Assembly (NCBI GenBank): GCA_041392475.1
Contig: JAWKLZ010000002.1
Span: 2,352,667 to 2,416,666 of the forward strand
Direction of reading: 5' to 3'
Source of the DNA: Chitinophagales bacterium
GTDB lineage: Bacteria; Bacteroidota; Bacteroidia; Chitinophagales; UBA2359
Length of the DNA: 64,000 nucleotides
In this document: piece after piece, positions 34,491 through 47,400 of the stretch
Layout of the letters: each line of letters begins with the position of its first letter
Position numbering within the stretch: position 1 is the first letter of the stretch
Translations under genes and position numbers: made by a program
Notes under the pieces: model-generated
Database searches by the model: none
Told to the model about the DNA's origin: nothing
What the model saw: the letters and a program-made list of their open reading frames with translations, nothing else

Positions 34491-37400
34491 ATGTCAAGGC
34501 ATACCCTATTCTTTTTTACATTTTATTGCTTGTTACTAAGTTCTTGCAATACAGACGAATCAACCAATACTGACAATACTACTACAAACATTGAAGTAGA
34601 GGAAAAGACAAACTCTTCAAATTCTGCCAAGCTTTTTACCTTCCTTTCGTCTGAAAAAACGGGTATCCAATTCAGCAATGAAATACAACAGAGCCAAGAC
34701 ATCAATATTATTTACTACGATTACCTCTTCAATGGAGGAGGAGTAGCCGTAGGCGACTTCAACAATGACGGGCTGCAAGATGCCTATTTTACAGGTAATT
34801 TTGTGCCGAACAAATTGTACTTAAACAAAGGCAATTTTCAGTTTGAAGACATCACCGAGCGAGCCAAAGTAGATGGATGGTATGTGCTTCCTGATGGCAA
34901 AAAACGCAGCACTTGGTCGAGTGGCGCAACAGTGGTTGACATCAACAATGATGGCTGGTTGGATATTTATGTATGTAAATCAGGCCCTTATAACAATGAC
35001 GATGCCAAACGCAATTTGCTGTTTGTCAACAATGGTGACGCAAACGAGGGCATCAGTTTCACCGAAAGTGCGAAAGAATACGGGATTGACGATACAGGTC
35101 ATTCTACACAAGCCACTTTTTTCGATTACGACAAGGATGGAGACTTGGATTTATATGTCTTGAATCACGCTGTGTATTTCACCAACATCAGTATGGGAGA
35201 AGCCTTTCAGCGAACGGAGCAAGACAAAGCCGAATTGCAGAAAGTGAGTAGTCATTTTTATGAAAACCAAGGCAATGGTAAATTTAGAGAAGCAACAGGA
35301 GAAGCCGGCTTGTTGCGGTATGGTTATGGTTTGGGAGTTGTAGCAAGTGACTTAAACAACGATGGCTGGACAGATTTGTATGTATCGTGTGATTTTTCTA
35401 CCCCCGATTACCTGTTCATCAACAACAAAAACGGTACGTTTCGAGATGCGATCAAAGAAATGACAGGTCACATCTCGTATTACGGAATGGGCTGCGACAT
35501 TGCAGACATCAACAACGACACCTATCCCGAAATCAGCGTAGTCGATATGACCGCCGAAGATCGCTATCGCTCCAAAACCCTGATGCCTTCGATGAACAGC
35601 AACCTTTTTTGGGCATTGATTAACGACCACCATTTGCATTATCAATACATGTTCAATACTTTTCAATTGAACAACGGCAATGGAACGTTTAGTGAAATTT
35701 CGCAATTGGCGGGACTGCACAAATCCGATTGGAGTTGGGCGAATCTTATGGCTGATTTTGACAATGATGGCTACAAAGACATATTGATTACCAATGGCTT
35801 CAAACAAGATACCAAAGACAACGACTTTTTGATGCAAATTCGGGATCGCAAACAAGCGTTGGGCGTAAAGCAAATTCCGAAAGAAGAAGTCATGGATTGG
35901 GTGGTTAAAATGGAGTCGCACAAAACCAAAAACTTCATTTACAAAAACAATGGCGATCTCACCTTCTCCAAAAAAATAAGCGAATGGGGCTTGGACAAAG
36001 AAAGTTTTTCCAATGGAGCAGCCTACGTAGATTTGGACAATGATGGAGATTTGGATTTGTTGGTCAACAACATAGACGAACCTGCTTTTGTGCTGCAAAA
36101 CAATGCTGTTGAACAACAAAAAGGCAATTATTTGCGGATAAAATTGGAAGGAGCAAAAGGCAATGAAATGGGACTCAATGCCAAAGTAACCGTCACCGTC
36201 AATGGGCAACAGCAGTTTATCGAACAGACTTTGACGCGAGGTTATGAGTCGGCTTGTGACAATGTTTTGCACTTTGGAGTGGGAGAAGCGACAGAGGTGG
36301 TAGCCGTTGAAGTGACGTGGGGCAATGGTCGGGCGCAATCACTTTCCGACATTGCAGCCAATCAAACGATTACCCTGAAGCAAGCAGATGCCAATGATAC
36401 ACCTGCAATTCCAAAAATCAAAACAACCTTTTCTGACCTTACCGCACAAGCAGGTTTGGACTTCAAACACAAGGAAAATGAATACGATGATTTTGCCAAA
36501 GAAATTTTGCTGCCTCAGAAACAATCTACCAATGGCCCATTTATTGGAGTGGGTGATGTAAATGGCGACTTGTTGCAGGATTGTATGATTGGCGGTGCAA
36601 AGGGACAGGCGGCGGCTTTGTATTTGCAGCAAAAGAATGGTAAGTTTGCGAAAACAAAGGGAACTGCATGGGAAGCAGACAAAGGCTGTGAGGACATGGG
36701 AATTGCGTTTTTTGATGCGGATGGCGATGGCGATTTGGATATTTATGTCGTCAGTGGAGGTGGTGGAGAGTTTGGAGTGGCTTCTTCCAATTTGCAGGAT
36801 AGGCTGTATTTGAATGATGGCAAGGGAAATTTTGAGAAAGCGAAAGATGCTTTACCCCAAATGCTTGTCAGTGGGCAGTCAATTGCAGTACATGATTTTG
36901 ATGGTGACGAAGACTTAGATATTTTTGTGGGCGGACGTGGAGTTCCCGGGAAATATCCTTTTGCAGAAAGGAGTTTTTTGCTTCAAAACGAGGGCGGAAA
37001 ATTTAAGGATGTAACCGAAAATATGGCTCCCGAATTGGTGAATGTAGGAATGGTAAATGATGCGCTTTGGTCTGATTTTGATGGAGATGGCACCAAAGAT
37101 CTGATAGTAGTGGGAGAGTGGATGCCCTTGCAGTTTTTTCAGAATAAAGGTGGCAAATTCACCAATGTTAGCGCAGATATGGGATTGAAGGATACGGAAG
37201 GTTGGTGGTTCTCGATCGCAGAAGGTGACTTCAACAAAGATGGACGAATGGACTATGTGGTCGGCAACTTGGGTTTGAACAGTAAGTTCAAAGCAGATGA
37301 ACACAAACCTTTTGAAGTATTTGCAGATGATTTTGATGGCACAGGATCGATAGATATCGTGTTGGCTACCAATTATCAAGGAAATCGTTTTCCTGTTCGT

Positions 37401-37910
37401 GGACGAGAATGTACTTCAGAGCAAATGCCTTTTGTGGCAGAAAAATTTCCGACCTATCATGAATTTGCGTTGGCGGATATGGCTGCTATTTATGGGAATG
37501 ATAAATTGGACAAAGCATTGCATCGAGTGGCAAAGGAATTGCGGTCGTGTTTATTATTGAGCAACTCTAATGGTAATTTGGTATTGCAACCGCTTCCCAA
37601 TGAGGTACAGGTAGCACCAAATAAGGCAATTCTGGTGAAAGATGTAGATATGGATGGAAATTTAGATGTTTTAGTGGCGGGAAATATGTATGATACGGAG
37701 GTAGAGACAATGCGTTATGATGCAGGAATTGGAGGAGTATTGAAGGGAGATGGCACTGGGAATTTTACTTATTTGAATGTGATACAGAGTGGTTTCTATG
37801 TGAATGGGAATGTGAGAGATATGGCTGATATTGAGTTGAGTAGTGGTGGCAAGGGGACGATTGTTTCCAAAAATAATGGTGCAACACAGTTGTTCTTGTT
37901 GCGACAGTAA
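34491..37910 (+). CDS. FG-GAP/VCBS-repeat lipoprotein with ASPIC/UnbV domain
   Basis: The 1,139-residue protein has a lipoprotein signal (CLLLSSC, Cys19) and a Thr/Asn-rich linker. A first beta-propeller follows, made of FG-GAP/VCBS units with calcium-binding D-x-(D/N)-x-D-G loops (VAVGDFNNDGLQD, VDINNDGWLD, DYDKDGDLD, DLNNDGWTD, DFDNDGYKD, DLDNDGDLD). The ASPIC/UnbV domain spans about residues 540-645 (NYLRIKLEGAKGNEMGLNAK, VTVTWGNG-like strand). A second propeller follows (DVNGDLLQD, DADGDGDLD, DFDGDGTKD, DFNKDGRMD, DVDMDGNLD). Such proteins sit on the outer face of Bacteroidota cells, often near TonB/SusD genes, but none is adjacent here. The ATG at 34491 was chosen for the signal peptide. 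The ligand is unknown. Confidence 0.88.
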   Translation: MSRHTLFFFTFYCLLLSSCNTDESTNTDNTTTNIEVEEKTNSSNSAKLFTFLSSEKTGIQFSNEIQQSQDINIIYYDYLFNGGGVAVGDFNNDGLQDAYFTGNFVPNKLYLNKGNFQFEDITERAKVDGWYVLPDGKKRSTWSSGATVVDINNDGWLDIYVCKSGPYNNDDAKRNLLFVNNGDANEGISFTESAKEYGIDDTGHSTQATFFDYDKDGDLDLYVLNHAVYFTNISMGEAFQRTEQDKAELQKVSSHFYENQGNGKFREATGEAGLLRYGYGLGVVASDLNNDGWTDLYVSCDFSTPDYLFINNKNGTFRDAIKEMTGHISYYGMGCDIADINNDTYPEISVVDMTAEDRYRSKTLMPSMNSNLFWALINDHHLHYQYMFNTFQLNNGNGTFSEISQLAGLHKSDWSWANLMADFDNDGYKDILITNGFKQDTKDNDFLMQIRDRKQALGVKQIPKEEVMDWVVKMESHKTKNFIYKNNGDLTFSKKISEWGLDKESFSNGAAYVDLDNDGDLDLLVNNIDEPAFVLQNNAVEQQKGNYLRIKLEGAKGNEMGLNAKVTVTVNGQQQFIEQTLTRGYESACDNVLHFGVGEATEVVAVEVTWGNGRAQSLSDIAANQTITLKQADANDTPAIPKIKTTFSDLTAQAGLDFKHKENEYDDFAKEILLPQKQSTNGPFIGVGDVNGDLLQDCMIGGAKGQAAALYLQQKNGKFAKTKGTAWEADKGCEDMGIAFFDADGDGDLDIYVVSGGGGEFGVASSNLQDRLYLNDGKGNFEKAKDALPQMLVSGQSIAVHDFDGDEDLDIFVGGRGVPGKYPFAERSFLLQNEGGKFKDVTENMAPELVNVGMVNDALWSDFDGDGTKDLIVVGEWMPLQFFQNKGGKFTNVSADMGLKDTEGWWFSIAEGDFNKDGRMDYVVGNLGLNSKFKADEHKPFEVFADDFDGTGSIDIVLATNYQGNRFPVRGRECTSEQMPFVAEKFPTYHEFALADMAAIYGNDKLDKALHRVAKELRSCLLLSNSNGNLVLQPLPNEVQVAPNKAILVKDVDMDGNLDVLVAGNMYDTEVETMRYDAGIGGVLKGDGTGNFTYLNVIQSGFYVNGNVRDMADIELSSGGKGTIVSKNNGATQLFLLRQ

Positions 37911-38470
37911 AAATAAAGTTCTTGTAAGTTTTTTGACTTAATATAAGCTTACATTAGAAAAAAAATGATGGAGCGTTATAAAATCAAAAACTCTGACAAA
38001 GGGATTAATGAAGGAGTAGATAGAAGTATCGTTTTTTGACGGATGGGAAAAAGAGAAAGAATTTTGTTTTTTTTTATCTTTCAAAGACATTTTTTTGTCT
38101 GCAAGAAGTGTCATAATTACTAAGCAACTAAGTTCAGATTGAAGGAAAATGGGGAAATGATATATTTATTTAATATTATGAAAGTCAAATAATTATACTG
38201 CTATCTGAAAACAAACATACTTTTTTTAGGTATGTAGCGTGTTAGTAGATTGTGAAGTGCTGACAAAATATGTTGCCCTATTGTATGAGGGGTGACGAAA
38301 GAATAAACAATATTTGATTCTGAAATAAAAGAATTGTTTTTATATTTGATGGCAAAGTGTTTACCCTATTATGGAGTAATGCTTATCAAAAAAAATGCCA
38401 ACTATTTTATTATTTTCATAACTTTAGGTGTATTTTATAATTGAAATTTCACTCAATAAAACACTGTAAT
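37911..38470. other. 560-bp intergenic region before the giant surface protein gene
   Basis: The stretch is very AT-rich. A 24-codon frame at 37965-38039 has no features. TAACTTTA at 38419-38426 is one base off the -7 consensus and 45 bases before the giant gene's ATG. It is the best promoter candidate. No clear terminator hairpin follows the FG-GAP gene, and no repeat or RNA motif was recognised. Confidence 0.4.
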
Positions 38471-41400
38471 ATGATAAGGACTTATACAAAAGGACTATTT
38501 GCATTTATTCTAATGCTTTTTCTGTTTTACTGTAATTCTCCTGATACGTTCGCCCAATGCACGGGCAGCGAAACAGAGATTACGGTTACTGTTTCTCCCA
38601 CTGGTGCATTCTCCGGTGAAATTGGCTGGGAACTACTGGAAACCGCTACGGGTACCAGTATAGAAGGCCCTACTTGTGGCGACTTTGATTGTGGTACGGG
38701 TGCGGGGTGCCCCAATTGTAACACACCTGTAACCCAAACGATTTGTGTATCGAGTTCAACTCAATACACTTTCAATGCCTATGACTCCTTTGGAGATGGG
38801 TGGAGTGGTTCAACTGTAACCATTGAAATCTCTTCTGGAGCAGACGATGGTTGTGTATTTGCTGACTTAGCTCCTACTTTTGGGTTTGACCAGCCTATTC
38901 CAGGTGGTACGGTTTGTAATGCAGCGAGTTCCTGTAACTTTGGATCAGGCAACAACAATCCACAAATAGAAGATCAATTTATTTTTACAATTAATCTTTT
39001 GGAAGGATGTACCAATCCTGCTGCAACGAACTATATTTCTTGTGCGGTAGTAGATGATGGTACTTGTTTGCTTCCTGCTTTGAATGATGAATGTGTAGAT
39101 GCTATTGCGATACCTGTTGAAGTAGGTACATGTACTACTGGAAATACATCTGGTAATATCGGCTCTACTATTTCTACTGGATTCCCTGTACCAGGTTGTG
39201 CGGGTTATACTGCTGGTGGAGAAGATGCAGATGTTTGGTACACTGTTACCGTGCCTGCTTCGGGAAGCCTTGGTTTGACTATGAGCGCATTCCCGGGTGG
39301 ACCTACCGATATGGCAATGGCTGCTTATTCTGGTAGTTGCGGTGCTTTGACACTTTTAGATTGTGATGATGATGATGGAGTAGGAGCTTTTCCAGCTCTT
39401 GGATTATCAGGTTTGACTCCCGGTTCGACCGTTTACCTATTGGTATGGGAATTTGGAGGCAATGCAGAAGGTCTGTACAATATGATTGTCTTTGATCCTC
39501 CAGTAGGTAGCAATTGTGACAATCCTGTTGTGGTTAGTAGCCTACCTTTCACCGAAGACAATGGAGATTTTCCTGGTGCGGGCACTACAGAATGTATGGG
39601 TGATAACTATGGCCCAACTTTGTGTGGCAACTTCTCTTCTTCTTCTGAGAAAGTATATGAGTTTACCCCAACTACGGACATGGATATTCAAATCGACATT
39701 ACCGAACAAGGTGGTGGATTTGACGGCTTTGATGTTCACGTTTTTCAGGGATGCCCTGACTTTGGTACTTGTGAGGCTACTTTCACTACGTTTAGTGGAA
39801 ATGGAACTATCCCAAGTGTGGATTTAACAGCAAACGTTACCTATTATATAGTCGTATCGGGAGATGGATTTCCTGATATCTTAAACTATGATATAGAAAT
39901 CACCGAAAATATTCCTTTGACTTGTCCTCCGGGCGAAGTAGGTGTCGCTGTAAATATTGTATTGTCTGGTTTCCCCAACGAAGTGGGTTGGGAAATCGTC
40001 GGTGCTGGTTTAGGCGCAAATTGTGGATCTGCTTCAACAGGATTGTTTGAAGCATGCCTTCCAGAAGATACCTATACCTTCAATGCTTTCGACTCCTTTG
40101 GTGATGGCTGGAATGGAGGTACTTATACGATTGAAGTGGCAACAGGTCCAGATGCAGGCTGTATTTTGGGATTTGGTTCACCAACCAATGGCAGTACTTC
40201 AAGTGGTGGTGACACTCCATCTGATATTACCTGTGCAGGTGTTTTCTCAGGTGGTCCTGATTTGGAAGATACCTTTACTTTTGATTTGACCAATATCAGT
40301 TGTATTACAGGTTTTGACTGTTCAACGGCTACGGTTATTGACCCAACTGCCTTGCCTTATATAGAGGTGACAGGTGGTGGTGCAGGAACTACTTGTGGAT
40401 ATGGAGATGACTATGGCATCAATGAAAATCCATGTAATGCGCCAGGTATTGGTACAAACAACCCAACAGAAGGAGAAGACAAAATCTATACGATTACTCC
40501 TGTTGAAGACATAGTGGTGAATGTCACTGTGAATCCTGAAACGGACTTTGCAGATCCAGGCTTGTTCATCTACGATGATTGTCCAGATGTTTCGACTACC
40601 AACTGTGTAGCCTTGAACTTCTTCAATGGAACTACTTCAGCGGATTTAGTAATAGAAGAAGTGGTATTGTTGGCTGGACAGACCTATTATATACAAGTTG
40701 ACCACTACAGTTTCTCTACTTCTACTTTCAATAACTGCTACAACTACGAATTGACGATTGAAGCGATTCCTTGTGGTTCAGATTCAGGAACTCCTATTGC
40801 TCCAAGTCAGCAAGTGTGTATGGTGCCAGACCAAAATCAGTTGCCCATCATTGTTCCTGATCCAGCAGTACCTTTCGTCATGTCTGATCCAGTAGCGGTG
40901 AATCCTCCTGCTGATGCGATTTTGGTTGGTGCTGATGGTTTGGCTTACAACTATATTGTTACAGACCTTTCTTCTGGAAATGATTTTGTAGGGGTATCAG
41001 ACGATGGTTCTTATGCCTTGCCTAACGTTGTTGGAACAAACTACTGTTTCACAGGTGTCATTTACGATCCTGTGAGTGTTCAAACGATTCTATGTGACCC
41101 AGCAAATGCTAATTTCTGGGCTTCAAAAGGAATTGGTTGTGGTGCTACTTTTAGTCAATTCTTAACTGCAATTGATCCAACTTCTGGCGTATCTCCTTAC
41201 AATATCCCATCTATCAACGATGCGATTGGTAGCTTGTGTAACTTAGTTCCAGGGGAGTGTGATTTGTGTTACGAAACAGCCGCAGCAGACAAAACCTACT
41301 GTGTAGGTGTGTATAATTGTGAATCTATCAATTGTGGTACGGTACTTCCGACTTATACTTTGAGCGGTACAGAGCCTATCTGTGAAGACGATGATTTGGC

Positions 41401-44400
41401 ATTGGATGCCAATTATGTGCTGATAGACAAAGAAGTAGAAGGTATCAACTTTATCCTTACTTGGTTTGAAGATGGAAATCAAATTGCCCAAACTGGTCCA
41501 GGTGAAGATGGTGTATATGGTACAGGCGATGAAGATTTGGTAGAATTGTACACACATCCTGCCGACCATACGGATGACCTCTGTACAACCAATATTTCTT
41601 CTAATGAATACGAAGTACAGCTTTCTTGTATCGGAAAGGCATTTGACAATAGTACTTATGACAACATCGTAACAGCTTATTTCTCTGCTCCAACAGGAGC
41701 AACGGAGTTTATCTTCAACTTTGCGAGTGTGCCTTTGCAAGCCATTGCTCAGAATGTAGCAATTAATGTAGAGGGGCAGGCAATCAACTTTGCCTCCGCC
41801 TCTAATGCACAAATATCTATTTTTGCTCCTGATGGCAGTGATGCAGACAATGCTCCCGATTTTGTGACGACTATCAATGCTACTGGCGGTACAGGTGCTT
41901 TATGGGATATTTCAGAAGTATTGACAGACCTTTCCAATGTTGAAGTTGTAGCAGGTGTTTGGACAGTACAAGTACTTGACAATAATTTTGCGAATAATGG
42001 TGGTTTCCCAATTCCTGAAGGTATTGTGACTTCGCTTACGATGTCTATTGATTGGATTACCAACGAACCTCCTGTAATTGCTACGGATGCAGTGACAGGT
42101 GATACAACTGTTGATATTTATGACAGTGCACAAGACGGCGTTGATTTCTTATTGCCAGAAGGTTGTGCGGGTGCGATTACTCAATTGTGTCCTAATGTTA
42201 CCATTGAATACTCATTGGATGGAAGTAATTTTACAGAAGATGCTCCCGAAGACTTGAGTATTGGTGATGTGGATCAACTGATTTTTTACCGAGTGTCTGT
42301 TGATGGTGTACCTGATGCATGTGCAACAGAAGGTTCTTACCTTCAAACTTGTCCGTGTATGGCAGATGCTTGTAACATCATCGCAGGGGATTATACGATA
42401 GTAGCGTGTGTGGATGACCCGATTGTATTGGATATTTTCTCAGGTAATTTTGAAGAGATTACAGATTTTTCAGGTGACATTCTTGCAACAGGCTTAGAGC
42501 ACATTCGCTGTGGTGGCGGTACTACGGGTATTTATCCTTATGAAGCCTTTAATTTCCAAGTAGCACAAACAGGTAATTATACCTTCTTTACTGCTTGGGG
42601 TAGTAGCTTTGATGGATACTTGAATTTGTATGAGAGTCCTTTCACACCTAATGCTGTTGGTTCGGGTTCTACGACTGCTTCTTGTACCAACCGTATTGCG
42701 TTCAACGATGACTTCAATGGCACTGCTCAATCTCAGATTACCAATGTCACACTTACTGCTGGAGTAGATTATACTTTGGTCTATACTACTTTCTCAGGAT
42801 TCTTTGGCGGTACAGATGGTACATACGAAACGACCATTACTGGTCCTGGTGGTATCTTGAGCGTAAACACAGAGTGTGCTGATCCTAGCATTTATGGTCT
42901 GTCTTACCTCATTACCAAGACAGAAACAGATGTAATTGTAGGTTTGGGTAATGACCTTACTGGATTCGATGAAGGTATCTATACCGTTTGTGGTTTCTCT
43001 TATGTATTGGGAGACACAGATCCAGCCTTATTGATTGGAGAATCTTATACAGATTTGGTCATTGATGCAAGTACCAATGGAGGTATCTGTGCGGATGTAG
43101 AAACGGCTCCAACTTGTGTGACCGTAGCGATTACAAAAGACTGTAATTTGGGTAACTGTCCAAACTTCATTGCTGCATTGGCTGCAGAGGAAGAATTGTG
43201 TAATGGTGAACCAGGTCTATTTGAAGTATTGTTGACCAACACCGAAAAATGGTTGGTATCCAACACCAATGATAACAACTGGGGATTCAATTCAGATGGA
43301 TTCTCTTCAGGTACTTCTACCTTTACCATCTTTACATTGCCAACCAACATTGCAGCCTACTTTACTGGTACCAATGGTTCTGGCAATGCGGACAATGCTG
43401 CCCTGACTTCTCCTCAGATCAATTTGAGCAATTATACGGATGTTACCTTGAGTTTTGACATCAATTTCCAACAATCTGGCTCTGCTGCTTTCCCTGATGA
43501 TCAATTGGAGATACAGTTTTGGAATGCTGGAACGAGTACATGGGACACTCAGCAAGTGCTGTTAGATGACACCCCTCCGAGTTGTTTCTTCCCATTTTCT
43601 TGCTCAACAACACTTAATTTCAATATCATAGACCCTGCTTATTTGACAGATGGATTCCAACTACAATTTGTCTATTCAGACAATGGAGATACTTTCTCTC
43701 AAGGAGTTGGTGTGGATAATATTGAAATTACAGACAACAATGCCACTGTTCCTGAAGAAGCACAAATCTTCTTTGATAACTTCGAAGCAGGCAATGTGAC
43801 GTATGCAGTGACTTGGGTAGATCCAGAAGGCATTGTTTATGAAGGCATCGAAGCAGAAATTCCATTGGCACTTACTGGTAACCTTGGAAACACTTGTTTG
43901 TCAGAATTCAAAGAAGTGAGCTATGCGGTTACTTGCTTGGACAATGGTGAGATTGTTGAAGAAGGAGTAGTTGTAGTAGAAGTATTCCCGATTCTTACAG
44001 AAGGCATTCACTTCGACTTGCCAGAACAACAGGGTTGTGAGTTAGACATTGTTACCAACTGTGGTGCTCAGGGCAACATTGAGGTATTGTACTCTTCTAC
44101 AGGTTTGCCTGGTAGTTACGACATTGAGGTTCCTACGAGCCTTACTCCTGGTGCTGCTCAAACGATATTCTACCAAGTAAAAACTGATAAAGCACCTGGA
44201 AAGTGTGCTGCTGAAGGTGTTTACACGGCAAGTTGTCCATTTGAATGTCCTTCTATTATCTCTTCAAACATTGCTTTAGAGGCGTGTGGAAATACACCTA
44301 CTTTGTTTGAAGTAGAAGCAGATGTGCCATTTGCAGAAGCTTCTGTGAATAGTTATTTGGGTACTACCGTTGGTCGTCCATTATGGGAACGTCCGATTGG

Positions 44401-47400
44401 CACTGGCCCTAATGTAGTGACAGAAGATGTACGTTTTGATATATTCTCATTCAAAGTGCCAACAAATGGTACTTATACTTTCAATGCGAACTTCAACAAC
44501 TTCAATGGTTACTTACACCTTTATGATGGCTCATTTGATCCTACATCGCCTTTCACTGGCTTGATTGCAGGTGCAGATGGCTCAGGTACGAGTGCTTCAA
44601 TTGGAGGTACGCTTTCAGCAAGCAAGACGTATTACTTGGTAATCAGTGGTAACACAGCGTCTGATATTGGTACATTTACTATAACACTTGATGGGCCTTT
44701 GAATTCTGTGATTCACAGAGTACCTACCATCGAAGTAGTATGGTCTTACAATGCACAACAATATGCGAGTGGATTCCCAACTCCAATCAGACTTCAAGTA
44801 CAGGATGCAGCTTGTGGTAAAGAAACACAGCCTGTTTATTACTCTGTACAGTGTACTGCTCTTGGTGCAGGTATTTATTTTGACATTGCGAGAGTAGATG
44901 TATTTACCAAACTAGAACCATTTGTTGATTTTGCAATACCTGATACGTATCAAGATCAAAACAAAGGATGTTCTGCTGCTTTGATCAATACGCAGTGTCC
45001 AAGTGAATTGGTAGATTTCAAATATTCTACTAGTCCACTCGGTCCATTTACTTCAACGCCTCCTGCGCTTACGCCAGGTACAGGTATTGTGGTGTACTAT
45101 ACGGCTAATCTGATTGATGGCCCTGCAGGATGTGGTATTTCTGGTGATAGCTATATTGTAGCTTGTCCAAACTGTCCTACTTTCGATGACATAACAGCTA
45201 GCTCTACACTAATGTGTACAGGTACGAATGTGAACTTCGATGCGGATATTACAGATGGTTTGTTGCAAATACAAGGTACTGTATCTACCATTACAGGTTC
45301 TACCGTAGGTGGTCCATTGGTAAACTTAGGTGCTACCATCGGATCAGCTCCTTATGATGTATTTATCTTCACAGTTCCTGTGTCTGGTGCGTACATTATC
45401 AATCAAGTACAAAATTACAACGGTTTCCTACTTCTGTATCAAAATGGTTTTGATGCCAATAACATCAACAACAACTTGGTTGCTCAAAATGATGATGGCG
45501 CACAAGGAGTTGGTACTTCACAGTTGGCAGCTAGTTTGTCTGCTGGTACAACCTACTACTTGGTAACTACAGGTAATGCAGATCCATTTGGCTTTAACAA
45601 TGGTGAGCCATTTGAAGGTAGTTTCACTACTACTTTCACCCCTGGTGTATCTCCATTCTTGCAGGTGTATGATTTGCAATGGCTATATGGCTTCCAAGGT
45701 TCTAACTCAGAATCAACTACTTTCGAGATTATCAACGACCAAGCATGTGGAATTGGTAAGCAAAATGTAAGTTTGGAAGTTGTGTGTAGAGGTAGCAACG
45801 AGGTGCTTGCTGATACAGCAATAGCATTGACGGTTTATCCTGTACTTTCTCCATTGGCAAACTTCTTTGTTCCTGATCCATCAGGTATTGCTCCTGGTAT
45901 TCCTAACACAGAGACTTGTAGTGTTGATTTGATCTTTGACTTGTGTAAAGACACCGATACTGAATTAGATATCTTGTACTCTTTGGATGACAATACTTAT
46001 GTTGAGTTGGTGGAAGATGATTTCTCTACACCAGAAAATGAGACCTATAGTATAGATAGTTTGTTCAATGATCAAACTCCTGTTGATAATCCAGGTACTA
46101 ATTTCGATTTAGGGCCTAAAGATCTCGCTATCTTGAATACAGGTGAAGCCGCATTGATTTTCTTCCAAATAGACAGACCTGGTGCGCCTGCTGCATGTAA
46201 AACTGCTGCTGGTTCGTTCCGTCAGGTTTGTGTGGACTTTGATGGTTCAGAGGGTGATCCAGGAGCTATCACTTGTCCTGAGTACAACTTCGCTACAGTT
46301 CAAGGTGTGAATACGCCTGATATTGGAGAGGCTTGTGCCAACACTTTTGCTACGTTTGCGATAGATATTGACTTCCAAATCATTCCAGCTTTGGGTATTC
46401 CTAACTATTCTACACAATGGTTTGGACCAAATGGTGAGCAACCTAACCCATTGGATAGATTGTCATTGTCTAAAACTTTCCCTGTAAGAAGCAATGCTTT
46501 CTGTGATATTGTTCAAGATTCAGCAACGGTTATTTTGGATTGTGTAAGTAGTTTCCCTGGTGAGGCTGCCGTAACTTTCCCGCAAACGATCAACTTGAAA
46601 GTGGATATTCATCCATTACCTCCTGCTGATCCTGCTGATTTCTTGTCATTCACTACAGATGGATGTAAAGGTATTATCATCGAAAATGTGGACAACGGTT
46701 GTGACCTTGTTAATTACATTGCATTGCAAGAACCTACGTTCCCACTACAAGTAAATGATGAAGGAACAGCTATTTACGAATTGACTTGGGATGGCGGACC
46801 TTGTTGCGCTCCTGGTGTACAACTCAACCGTATTTCTGATGGTAGTTTTGAGCTTACCCCTCCGGGTATCCCATTGCCTAACTGGAATACACAATACACT
46901 AGTTCGCAAGTGACAACACTTCCATCTAGTTTCCATACATTCTTACCTCACTGTGATAACTTGACTTGTAATGGCGGTGGTTCACCATTGAATCCTGCTG
47001 TGAATGTAAACGCATTTAGTTCAGGTGGACTTGCAGGAAAAGACCCAGATTTGTGGGGTTACTTATGGTTTGGTGGTCTTGCCAACGTTGATTTTGAAGA
47101 AATCGCTGCTCAAGGTTTGCGTGTACCTGTAAATGCAGATGTACTCCAATTCCGTTTCAGCAATAACTCTTGTGCTTCTAATGGCCCTAATTTCGACTTT
47201 ATCGAATTGTTGGTTGATGGACAACGCACATGGGTACGAACAACAGATCCTAATGCTCCTGCTGCTGATCAAGCCCCTTGTGGTGGTGGTTACAGTTTAA
47301 TTACAATTGACATCAAACCTTGGGCTGATGGATTGCAACACGTATTTACTTTCCATGGTCACTTCTACGGAAATGGTGGTATCACCAACTTTGGTCTTGA

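Noticed and set aside
37965..38039. 24-codon frame before the giant gene.
   Set aside because: Too short, with no leader, motif or promoter to support it.
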